Shown here in pieces: positions 1-11,200 of a stretch of DNA of 64,000 nt (its first letter is position 1; each line of letters begins with the position of its first letter). Source of the DNA: Halichondria panicea. Taxonomy: Eukaryota; Porifera; Demospongiae; Suberitida; Halichondriidae. Both the position numbers and the translations under genes were made by a program. The notes below the pieces were generated by a model. It ran no database searches and was not told the DNA's origin. It saw only the letters and a program-made list of their open reading frames with translations. The stretch is from NCBI RefSeq assembly GCF_963675165.1, contig NC_087382.1:7240315-7304314 (forward strand), given 5' to 3'.

Positions 1-28
1 GAGGGAGAGAAGAATCATTGAGACATAC

Positions 29-526
29 CTTCCACTCTTCAATTGATCCATTTGCGATAGGAGGTGCTGGGTCTACGGAGTTGTAAGGGTTGTTGTCTTC
101 AAATGTTTCATTGTCTTTATCATGCAGCCATTTGATTCGATCTAGTGCAATTTGACATGTCTCGGCAACTTCCTTAGCCGAATCATTCACGTATTCTTCC
201 AACGTGGGACAGACTGATGGATCTCCAATTGCACCAAGAGCTTCAGCAGCCTCGTGCCTAACCATTGACTCTTGTGATATATCTCTGAGAACTACTTCGA
301 GCTTGGAAATGGCAAACGAATGCCTTATTTGTCCAAGGCAATAGGCACACTCATGTTTTAATAGTGCTGAGGTATCAGTGAACGCTCTGGATATCTGGGT
401 GATAGCTTCAGGTGTTCCAATTCCTTTGAGTGTGAATAGAGCACGAAATCTCTCAGCTAGCGGATGGCTAGAGTTGTTCAGAATAGCTCCAACTTTTTCA
501 ACTGTTTCGTGGCTGAATGATGCCAT
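29..526 (-). CDS. DOHH: Deoxyhypusine hydroxylase, first coding exon (partial gene)
   Basis: DOHH is the non-haem di-iron enzyme that completes hypusine formation on translation factor eIF5A in the cytosol. The exon begins at the ATG at 526 and encodes 166 residues before a GT donor at 28, so the second half of the roughly 300-residue protein lies left of the window. The HEAT-like repeats carry two of the family's four His-Glu metal-binding motifs: HECAYCLGQ and VRHEAAEALGAIG. The family signature YNSVDPAPP follows near the exon end, in the segment linking the two halves of the enzyme. The start is the natural one, since the protein opens MASFSHETVEKVGAIL. The intron is phase 0. The gene points away from the transposon at 819. 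No oddities are seen in the visible half. Confidence 0.93.
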
Positions 527-818
527 AGAAAGCGGGGTGGCACAGTAGATCTAGCTACTAAAAATGATGCTAGTAAGTTCGATCTGTTTATAAAGTTATA
601 GGTAACGGTCGTCAGTATTGCTAAGAAATAGTGTGCCGTAAATATTTCTCTAAAAAAGTGAATATTTAGTATAGAGGATTCTACCAAAAGATATACAATT
701 TATTAACAGTATAGCTTTGAATAGAAATCATAATTATATAGGCTTCTAAAAATTAATTCAGGACTCTGTCAGCAGGGGACGTGTCTATCCATCACATGCC
801 CCCCCCCCCTGCTGTTTC

Positions 819-834
819 TATAGAGCTATTTCAT
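819..834 (+). repeat. Left terminal inverted repeat of the ISL2EU element
   Basis: Sixteen bases, TATAGAGCTATTTCAT, identical in inverse to 4530-4545. The first two bases may be the TA target duplication. Confidence 0.85.
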
Positions 835-923
835 CACGTGATCCATTTCATCCATCCGCCCACGCATGGTGTACTGTTCAACACAGGCAGGTGTAGCAAA
901 TACGGCATTTAGCTATCGTGCAG

Positions 924-2914
924 ATGCAGCATCTATCTTCATACGCTGCAACTCTGGGATTGGAGGCTATAAAGCGATACAAAGAGAAAATAGCAGTGAT
1001 TGGTGGTCTAGATCCATTTTCAGCAGCCCTTGGAAAGCCAGTAGATCATGTTCCACCACTAGAGGCAAGTGATATTGTCTCTTACTTGATCCTGCAGACT
1101 AGTTTCATCACATCTAAACAATTCAAAGCCAGAAAATCGCTTGAAGCATACAATCAGTTTGTTTGTGGATGGGTCAAGGATGTCAGTACCTGGACAGTGT
1201 GTGGATCATACCTCACAGTTGGCCGTGTAAGTGCATAGATAATGAGATGCATGTACTGATTATGACACTGATGGAGTAGTATGCAATGCTTGAATTCACT
1301 TGCTCATGTAGCTTACATGTAGATACGTATGTACTATATGGACAGTAAACAAATCTTTTCTATAAATTATAGGTTCGACATTCTCAGCGCTTAAACGATA
1401 CTCCTTTGGCATGTTGGATCATACTTGATTTGACAGGTGCTGTGTCTTGTGCTCACTGTAATTGTATGGCTGGCCTTGGAGAGGTTTGTACGCATATAGC
1501 GGCAGTACTGTTTTATCTGGAAGCTGCTTACAGGATTAAAGGAAAGGAAACGTGTACGCAAACCAAGTGTGAATGGCTTTTGCCATCTTTTTTGAAGAAG
1601 ATAGAATACAAACCCGTCAGGCACATTGACTTCACTTCTACAAATAGTAAAAAAAGAAAATTGGACGAAATGATCGATTCCTCCTCTACTTCTAAACAGC
1701 AACAATCTGATAATCATCCTGCTACTAGCACAGAGCAAAAGGTATACACAAATATCCCTGATGAAAAGGAAATGAGTGATTTTTTTGAGAGCTTAAATCA
1801 TTGCGGTACAATACCAGTAGTACTCTCATTGGTTCCTAATTATTCGGACAAATTTGTAAAATGTAATGAACTTCCTAGGCCTCTTCAGTTGCTTCATGAT
1901 CCTAAATTCATGACTCTAGAATATCAAGAGCTCCTTAACGAATGTGCATCACTTAAGATACTTTTAACTAAGAATCAAGCAGAAAAGGTTGAAATCGAAA
2001 CCAGGAATCAGGCTAAGTCTAATCTTTGGTTTAAATTTCGAGCTGGAAGGGTGACTGCGTCAAAAATGAAAGCTGTTTGTCACACCGATGCCTTAAACCC
2101 TTCCCAGAGCTTAGTAAAACGTGTTTGTTATCCCGAGGCTTTTTGTTTCAAAAGCAAGCAAACTACCTGGGGTTGCAAACACGAAAAACCAGCAAGAGAT
2201 CGATATTTTGCAAAATCTACTCAAGTGCATGCTGAGTTTGAAGTACGAGACAACGGTTTATTCATTAGTAATGAATGGCCATATATCGGTGCCTCACCAG
2301 ATGGTATAATCAATTGCACATGCTGTGGAACAGGTGTATTAGAGGTTAAATGCCCTTACTCTCATCAAGGTGAACGTATTTCTGAATGTGCTGCCAGTGA
2401 CAAGAATTTTTGTCTCAAATATTCTTCCGATAATACTCTTTATCTTGACCAGAAGCACGAATATTATTATCAGGTGCAAACACAGCTGTTTGTATTGGAT
2501 GTAGACTACTGTGATTTTTGTGTGTGCACATTTACAGCTGATGAAGAATCTGATCTTTACATTGAAAGGATAGTTAAAAATAGGAAGTTCTGGGACGATT
2601 GTATTCTTAGAGCTGGACTATTTTTCCGAACATGTATTCTTCCTGAATTATTAGGCAAGTGGTACACAAGAGCAAGAAAAGCTAGCGATAATCTGAGTGT
2701 CGTAAACCCCGACATAGCTACTATCTATGGCTCTGATCAAAGCGGTCCTTCCAGTTCTACTGACATTTACTGTAACTGTCGTGCCCCAGCCGACGGTAAA
2801 ATGATTGGGTGTGACAATGAAAATTGTAAAATTGAATGGTTCCACACTAAATGTCTTAATTTGAAAACGATACCTAAAGGCAAGTGGTACTGTTCAGCTT
2901 GCAAGAAGCCATAA
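924..2914 (+). CDS. SWIM zinc finger / YqaJ-like nuclease / PHD finger protein of the transposon
   Basis: Two exons, 924-1226 and 1373-2914, joined by a GTAAGT donor and a TATAG acceptor in phase 0, give about 614 residues. Exon 2 opens VRHSQRLNDTPLACW and runs into a SWIM-type zinc finger (CAHCNCMAGLGEVCTH). The middle is a YqaJ-like exonuclease with ASPDGII, VLEVKCPY and YYYQVQTQLFV, which carry the restriction-fold acidic and lysine catalytic positions and the downstream Gln. The C-terminus is a PHD finger with Cys pairs and a central His (YCNCRAPADGKMIGC, WFHTKCL, WYCSACKK). The family is a lambda-exonuclease-like DNA nuclease; in ISL2EU elements it accompanies the transposase and may process ends, which is inferred. 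The ATG at 924 was chosen because it is the first in the frame that splices cleanly; upstream coding cannot be excluded. Confidence 0.85.
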
Positions 2915-3014
2915 CAACACTAACTATAATAGCTAAACCTATAATTGATGAGTATCGTTATATATATATACCATTGCTGTATTCACGACTATAATTATTA
3001 TGTTGATAATATTT

Positions 3015-4506
3015 TCAATGAAAAGGTACAACAGAATCACAAACATTATTAAGAGCACAACATATTCTAACAATCCTGTCAATAAGAGGAACTTCCTCAC
3101 CAGTTCTTTTAATTATAAAATGAATGGGTAGTGTACTTTGTAAAATAGAATACTTTTGTCGAACATTTCCTATCACACGTTCAACATGTATTCGAACATT
3201 AGCGATCGCCCTTGTTTCTTCTATTTCGGTTGCTGATAATTGACTTTTTCCTTTAGTGAAAGCTGGGATGTGTAATCTAGCGTGCATTAGTCCAACTGAA
3301 TCAGAAATGTCGAATCCTCGATCCGCTAAAACGACATCTCCAGGCAGTAAATTGTCGAGAATGCCACAATGCTCAGTGAGATACTTGTCACTTGTACGAC
3401 CACCCCAAGTTTCAGAGACGTACGAAACAGACCCCTGTGGTGTAATTCCTAATAAAACTTTCACAGTGTTGTGATGTTTGTATGAAGACCAAGTGCTCGC
3501 TCTTGCTTCTAGGTTAGAAGGTCTTTCGCAAAAAACTTCAAAACAATCAAGAATCACAGCCACCTTTTTTCCAAAAGCAAGTTCAAAACATTCCGGCATT
3601 GTTTTTTGAAGGCTTTCCCGATCAGGCCACACAATCAACTTGTTGAGTCGAATATCCATTGTGATTAACCATTTCAATAATAATCGAGACACAGTTGCAG
3701 TAGAAACATCAAATCGAAACGCAATATCCTGATTCGGACAATTCAAACGAATTTTCATCATCACAAGCACAAACTGTTGGAAAGAAGAAAGTTTTTGGCA
3801 TGTGTCTAAACAGGTTTGTGATGCTGTAACATGATCAAAAACTGCTTTCAATACTCTGGCATTGGGCAATCCTGTATAGAACCGGACATCATCGTCTTTC
3901 TGAAGAGATCTTATACAAAAGGGTGGCAATACTTCGCTAAGCCTCTTAGACATATCTTCAATAATGCTACGGCAATCGGTTAACTTCTTCCTTAAATCAA
4001 CAACACTGGATGATTCTTCTGTTTGTGTATATGCACACGCACTGTTCTCATCTACAGGTACACTCGCACTCGCACGGTTCTCATCACTGTCTATTAGTAT
4101 AGGTACACTCGCACTCGCTTGGTTCTCATCATTGTCCACAGGTACAATCGCACTCCCATCTACAGGTAAACTCGCACTCGCGCTCGCATCATCATCAACA
4201 GCATCAGAGTAAATCGGTAGTAAGCTGCTGCTCCTTTTTTTGGCTCTCTCCCATCTTGAGACATCAGCAATCATTTGTTTCTCATGGCCAAGGTGTAAGG
4301 AAGGCAGCCAGTCAGGATTATTCTTATCAAAAAGATAGGCGGGCTTCCCAGAAATGAAATGTCTTGAACAAATTCGATCGTTCACCAATATCTTATTGGT
4401 GAGACCTTCTCGTGAAATGTGATTTATAGTATCTATGGTGAGCCCCACCCTTCTTTTTGGCTGTGATATTATGAATATCTGTACACCAACATGGCTGACT
4501 AGGCAT
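3015..4506 (-). CDS. THAP / DDE_Tnp_4-type transposase of the ISL2EU element
   Basis: A single long frame of about 500 codons ends at TGA 3015-3017. The C-terminal half is a DDE nuclease of the harbinger-like DDE_Tnp_4 type: first Asp in [10 protein letters not shown], second in VVLADRGFD, Glu in [12 protein letters not shown]. Ahead of it is a helix-turn-helix region ([21 protein letters not shown]). The N-terminus keeps the second half of a THAP zinc finger (ICSRHF), but the first Cys pair is not in that frame. The first ATG, at 4506, opens MPSQPCWC in a neighbouring frame, so either a very short intron or a frameshift joins it. A low-complexity Ala-Ser-Val-Pro stretch encoded around 4070-4200 separates the two parts. 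It converges with the nuclease gene, 100 bases apart. Confidence 0.85.
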
Positions 4507-4529
4507 TTTTCACGTGACTGTGACGTCAC

Positions 4530-4545
4530 ATGAAATAGCTCTATA
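4530..4545 (-). repeat. Right terminal inverted repeat of the ISL2EU element
   Basis: Exact inverse match of 819-834. It lies only about 25 bases upstream of the first usable ATG of the transposase gene, so its promoter must overlap or lie within the terminus. Confidence 0.85.
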
Positions 4546-4808
4546 CATATACGCCATTTGTATTACCCATAGTACAATTAAGTCTATATGATGTTTTTTT
4601 GTGAAGAGTTAAAAAAAATTACGCTCATGCTTTAACACAGATATTAAGAAGAACAAAGAAAATAATGTGGAGGGAAAAAAGTAATTTATAGGACTGCTAC
4701 ATGTATACACACAGCAAATCTAGCTCTACTGTCACAATTTTTACACAGACAACTAATTAATGATGCAATTTACAGCAGCTTTTTTTGTAACACATGCGGC
4801 ATAAATAC

Positions 4809-5279
4809 TCAGCAGTTTATAACGAGTACGCTAGCTTCCGTTTCATCATCACTATTAAGCTGGGTCAGGTCCAACTTCTTTGAATCATCCACACTGGCAT
4901 TAAATGAACTGCTGCCTCCTCCAATAAGAGTACATTCAACCCATTCTCCTTTTTTCAAGTCTGTCTCCTGAAAGTAAACAGACCGATGCACATAAAATAG
5001 TATACTATCTTAGTATCTATAGATTTTTGTTGTCATTCCTAATAAACGCCACCTGATCTTCCTCGTCAGCAACAACAGGGTTAGTAAAGATCTCGTAGTC
5101 ATTTCCACGTCGTGCACCAGGAGTCTCTCTGAAAATGAGACTGGCTCCTGACTTACCCTTACGTCTACACAAGTACACTCCGAGAAAGAAAGCAATTAGC
5201 AAAATGAGCACCCATCCAGCAGCGGCTATAACAACAACTGCAATGTTTGAAGGGCTTCCAATTGCAGCTCCAGCACTCA
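4809..5279 (-). other. Transmembrane and cytoplasmic-tail exons, with two possible endings
   Basis: The exon ending near 5017 reads through the membrane helix to NPVVADEEDQ and, if unspliced, on to VAFIRNDNKNL and a stop. A CAG/GTGGCG donor after EEDQ (phase 0) would join the acceptor just upstream of ETDLKKGEWVECTLIG and give a different acidic tail ending ASVLVINC with stop 4809-4811. Both frames are clean. The donor is weaker than the rest of the gene, so alternative splicing or intron retention is possible. NPVV and NDYEIF could be adaptor-binding tail motifs, which is speculation. Confidence 0.6.
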
Positions 5280-8200
5280 CTGAATATGATTTTGATGCAG
5301 TAAAAGTATAGATTTGGCAGCATTCTATTTACCTGAAACAGCTGGCACATTGTATTGAAGAGTGGATGAGTTTTCACTAAATCCAGCGACATTTCTGGCA
5401 CGTACCTATATATAGTAGGGAAGGCTGTTACGATAATATTCTCACATTGACTTCCTGCTTACGGTAAAATTGTAAAAGAGTCCAGTTTTCAAGCCAGTAA
5501 TAAATGCAATCAATTCTGAGCTTGATACCAGAAGTGAATTGTTTCCATCAGCAATGTCAACTTCGATAGATTCCTGTTGTCAGATTGAATGATGTGTATA
5601 ATTTTTTTTTGTATTATAGTTTAACTATGCAGTCCGATGTGATGATTCACATTAAAATATATACCTGCTCATTGTCAATAATTTTCCTGGGAGCATAGCC
5701 AAAGTAGTTCATTTGGTACTCCAGTATGATACCATTTGATTTTGTGGGTTTCATCCATGATAGGAACACAGAGCTGCTGTTCTTAGCCCTTACAGACAAG
5801 CCATATGGAGTGCTGGGAACTGCATTGGAAGACATACAACGGCATGCAATTCTCAAATGCCAAATGTACTGAGGTACATTTGAACGAATTGAGCCAAGTA
5901 CAAATCACATACCACTTTCTTGTGTCTTCACATTAGAGTGAACAGTGTATGGTCCCACTCCCAAAATTGTTTTAGCAGCAGCCGAAACTTCATAGTTGGT
6001 GAAACTGTTCAAACCTGAGGAAAGGTACAGCCCATTATATAATTATTGCATTATTCATGTAGTTAGATCTACCTTCTGCAACAAAATAGTGTGTGTCTCC
6101 AGATACATTGGCAAATGTTGTGATTGTTGTGTCAGGATTTCTAACAAGGATGTGATACCCAATAATTCTTCCATTTCTGTCAGACAATAGAGGAGCATTC
6201 CACTGGACACTGATCCTCCAGGCTGACAGTACAGTAGCTACCATGTTAACAGGAGGGCCGCTGGGAACTAAGTTGAGGTGGGAACTTTAGTATACAACTC
6301 AGCCTCTAATTTTACCCGGTGAATAGACCGGGTAAAACTATTCAGTATCTCACCATCTGATAATGTTTCCACTTGAATCCATTCACTGTTAGCACTTCTT
6401 CCAGCACTTGTCTCGAAGTACACCCAGAATTTGTATAATGAATACTCCTCTAATCCTTCAATCACAGCTGTTTCAGTCTCAAGAGGTAGTCTCACTGTTA
6501 CAGGATCATTGATGTTCGTGAGTGACTGCCCAGAAGAAGGAATTGAGAAACTCATTACAGAACCTACAGTACTATTTACAATACCACCTAGAATCCCTAT
6601 TAGCTGATAGAGCACCGTGTATCTGACAACTTCACCATTCCACTCCTGTGGATCTGGAGGATACCAAGCAAGGGTGACAGAAGTACTTGACGTGGTTGTT
6701 GCTCTACTATCATGAGGTGGCGATGAAGGAGCTACATGAACAGGAAAGAAGTACAAGTACAGTACGTGATGTCATGCATGTGTGACTGAAACACGTTGGT
6801 TATAACATATACCCCACTCGCTAGAAAATTCAATGCATAGGATGGAACATATAAATCAAATTTCCCAATAATTAAGATTACCTGCTTCGGGCATTTTTAA
6901 TACCATTGGTTCACTGAATGGACCTTCAGTGATAGTAACAGCAGTGACAGAGAATTCGTAGCTATTGAACGGGTGGAGATCTGTGATCAAAACTTGCAAA
7001 CTGTTGACAGACCGCTGAAACTCATCACCAGTATCGACACCAGCCACATGAACAGTGTAACTATTTATGATTCCATTACGATGCTCATCTGGGGGTGGAC
7101 TCCATTTCATTAGAACTGTGGTGGCACTTGTGGCAGAGACACTCACATTATGAGGCTTATCGCTCGGTTCTAAAAACAGTTGGACAACATAACATGCAAA
7201 ATACAAGAATTATTATTAAAACTCACTGTCTGGGTGTGTTAGAACTGAAGCATGAGCACTGGGGCCTAATCCAATGGTAAAAGCAGCTACGGAACAGTTG
7301 TAGGTGTAGTAAGGATGTAAGGCATTAACGATATAGAATGAGGCAGATCCATGAGTTTGAAACTTTAGTGTAGTCCCAGTTTGAACTTCAAGAACAGCAA
7401 TGTAGTAGGAAGTAATCACACCATTTTGCTGTTCTGGTACAGGTGGCCTCCAAGATATACTGATCACTGAAGAGCTCTGTGAGTCAACTTGCATTGTTTT
7501 TGGCACCCCAGTAGGTACTATAGAAGGAGAAGATTTCATTTCAGCATTATCACAGCCTTACACAATAAAATATGGCTAAATCTAAATTTTTTTAAACTGT
7601 CATCCCACAAAGTATAGCATGCATGTAATGTCACTACTCACTATCTTGTGGAAGTGTGCTCCTTCCGATGGTATATGGACCAATTCCAACTGTAACAGCA
7701 GCAACTAAGAAGTCATAGGTGTAGTAGGGATGTAGATTGTGGATTACAATGTTGTTGCTCGTGGAGTTCAATGTTTGCTTTTCATCAGACTGAGTGCTTT
7801 TAACTATGATGCTGTACCCCCTAATAATTCCATTTGTTTGTTCCACTGTAAGTGTCTCCCAAGACAACTGTACTGCCATTGAGTTAAGAGATGTAATGTT
7901 TAGTTTCTGTGGTGAACCTGACGGAGCTGTGGTAAGTGTGTGTATAGTAGACAGCACAGGTCATTTCATTTGTATTACATGCACATGCATTGTACTACTC
8001 ATCGACTCTCCTCATGTATAAATCATAATTGTGATGAATGAATCAGATCATTTAAGTGGTGGCCCTGGAAGGGAAAGCTCTAAATGCTGCGTGTGTCCCT
8101 GATAATACTCTCTCAGCCTGGCATGGTACAGATTTGAATACACACACATACCCGTGATAGACTATACTATAGCTAGAGGCGCTGCCTAAGCGCACGCATT

Positions 8201-11200
8201 GATAACATTGCATATGCTGCAGGCTATCGATCATTATAATGCATAACATGTCATGTATATAGTGTTATTCATAAACATACCATCTTCTTTTGTTTGAATT
8301 GGAATAAATGAAGCAAGTGGTCCTCTCCCAATCACAGTTCCAGCAGCTACAGAGAACTGATAGTTGTAGTACGGATGAAGTGAACTAATAACTAAGTCAA
8401 AGTGTGATCCAAGGCGACTGTATTCCTTCGTCTTCTGACTTTGAAGATCAGTTAGAATTATGTGGTATGATGATATAATTCCATTTTGTGCGCTGAGTTT
8501 AGGTTCTTCCCAAACAATCTCAATCGAGGTTGAATTGATGGAATCCCCAGTTAGATTTCTTGGTGGGGCAGTTGGAGCTGAAAACACAATTTTATAGTTG
8601 ACTTATAATTATAATACATTGGAATTAATAGTTACCATCTTGAGGCATTTGAACTGATCTTGACATGCTGAATGGGCCTCTCCCAACATTTGTAACTGCA
8701 GCAATGATGTAGTTGTAGGTATAGAATGGATGAAGCCCAGGAATTGTTGTGGAGAGAGAACCACCAGACACAACAGAGAATGCAGTGCTTGTTTCAACAG
8801 CAGTGACGTTGACAAAATAGTCGATAATGATTCCATTCTGATTTTCCTCAGCAGGAGGATCCCATTCCAGAGACAATATGTTGGGAGTCACAGCAAAAGC
8901 TTCACTGTCAATAGGGTAGCCAGAAGGAGCTGTATATGAAAAGAGTTAATAGGACTACTTTACAGCTTGCAAGATACTACAGACGAAATAGAGAAAGTCT
9001 TCACTGTATATCGGGTTTCAATGGTGAATAATATTGCGAGTTTCGCTTAAATTGCAATAGAAATACAAGCAAAAAGTAAGCATGCACATGCAATTTCCCA
9101 TGCTTTGGCAGTTATATAGAAATGCTATCAGCTTGCATACAGTGCCATATGCATTCGATTAACCTCGCATTCGAAACCCAATATACGGTAATCCTTCCTC
9201 ATCAGAAAAATGAAGTTTTTAGCTATCTCGGGATCTCCCAAATTATATACCGTCTTGCAGAGTCTGCAAAATGAGCACAGTTGATGGTGGCCCAGTTGCA
9301 ATTGTAACTGCATGTATTGAAAGATGGTATGTGTAGTATGGGTGCAACCCTCCAACAACAAAGTTAGTATTGGAATGAGCAAGCACAGTGCGGTTAAACC
9401 CAGTGTCTTTCTCATCGAAGAAGAGCAGGTAATGTCGAATTACTCCATTTGATCTTGCAGGAGGCAGCCAACTCAAAGACGCTGAATCTGACGTCACGTT
9501 ACTTCTCCGAGGCATTCTCGGAGCACTGGGTACTGGAAGGAGTGCACATAATGATTGAATTTAAATAGCCATTAATAGGAGTGTATTAAGAGGAGTATGT
9601 GACTCCCACGCACATTCCATTCTACATCCCGGACTGAATCTGTCACTAACACTTGTAGTTGTGTAAACTGTTAGCCATGATAAATGTGGGCTGGAGGCTA
9701 CAAACCACATGCGTGTATGCATGCTGATATAAATTAACCACTATACCTACGCACCCACTTAAGATGCGGTCTGATAGTGACGTGGTATGACATACTTATA
9801 CCGGAACCTGGTTTACACTACAACTGCTACGGTTGGATATTTGGTGATTGAGTTGAACTTACCATCTTCACATGTTGTCACAGGTAGATGTGTACTGGGT
9901 CCATTGCCGACAGAGGTGTATGCAGACACCGAACAGTTGTAGACAGTGAAAGGCTGGAGAGCATCAACAAGAAAATTGTTATCATTGGTGACTCTTGTAA
10001 ATGAAATCACTGAGCCAGCCTCAACAATATTAATGGTGTAACCAAGAATCAAACCATTTTGTTCTCCCTCAGCAAGGGCTTCCCACTGTACATGAATAGA
10101 AGTAGAGCATCGGTCAGGTACACTTGCTGTTAGGTTGTGCGGTGAGGCTCCTGGACCTGCACAAAAGATACATATGTCTCAACAATACGGAACTCTAATA
10201 ATAACGTACGGTCTTCAAGTGTGGTGACCGTCTGTTGCTTAGAAAACACACCAGCAGATATAGTAACAGCAGCTACACTGAATGTGTAATTGTAGTACGG
10301 ATGCAAACTCTCAAACAGTTGCTCTGTGTTTTGAGTGGAGATGTCTATTACTTTGTCTGATGACTGTTCAGTCACAACGAGTATGTATCTTCTGATGTTT
10401 CCGTTTCTGCCATCTAAAAGAGGGCTATTCCATTGAAGCAAAAATGAAGTTGAGGTGGTTTTCACAGCTTCTATATTAGTAGGAGGAGCAGAAGGTGCTG
10501 CAGCGAACAAAGGGTTACACAAAATTAAGCACTGTATGAATCTATTAACTTCTGAGATTCTTGTTACCTGCTTCAGGCATTTGAATTCTACCTTCTAGAG
10601 AAGGTGGCCCAGCAGTGATTGTTTCGGCAGAAACTGTGTATCTGTATTGGTAAAAAGGGTGCAGTGAGCCAATGGTGATGTGAAGATTTTCAGTATAGCG
10701 CTGTTCTTGTTTCCCTGTGTCTACTTCCGAAATATTGATATGGTAACGCCGTATCACACCATTGTGGCTGTCAGCAGCGGGAGGGTCCCATTGGATGTAC
10801 ACTAAAGATGCATTGATTGCTGATGATTGTACTGACAGGGGCGGACCCGTTGGCGCTGCGATGGAAAGAATTACTTACAAGCAAGCATACTTATACACAC
10901 TTACCATCTTCAGACGTCTTCACACTAACAATAGGACTGGATGGACTGGCAGCAATAGTTACCGCAGTAATTGAAAATTCATACAGAGTATGGGGTTGAA
11001 GTCCCGTGAGAGTGGAGGAGTTAGCAGGGGCTGTTATGGTTCGTGTTTCTCTTCCACTGACCGATTTTATTATGATTACATAGTGACGAAGAATTCCATT
11101 CTGTAAGTCCAGTTGAGGTGGAGCCCAAAAGAGGGAAGCTGAGCGAGGGTCTTTAGAAACAGCTCTGAAGGTAAGAGGTGGACCAGATGGAGCTATGGAA

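Larger units (their letters stand above)
819..4545. mobile_element. ISL2EU-type DNA transposon, apparently whole
   Basis: A 3.7-kb DNA transposon with two convergent genes: a SWIM/YqaJ-nuclease/PHD protein on plus and a THAP/DDE transposase on minus. The outermost 16 bases at 819-834 (TATAGAGCTATTTCAT) recur exactly, inverted, at 4530-4545. The outer TA on each side can be read as a 2-bp target duplication, leaving 14-bp terminal repeats. A further CACGTGA motif lies just inside both ends at slightly different spacing. The pairing of a DDE transposase with a YqaJ-like exonuclease is the known hallmark of the ISL2EU superfamily. Both long reading frames are open over about 500 codons, so the copy looks young. 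The transposase start is unclear (see that entry). Confidence 0.85.

Noticed and set aside
866-1072. Open frame on plus in the transposon
   Set aside because: It overlaps the spliced nuclease exon 924-1226 in another frame and has no domain.
5010-5401. Alternative small frames overlapping the receptor tail
   Set aside because: Their frames conflict with the spliced receptor frame, which alone carries the transmembrane helix.
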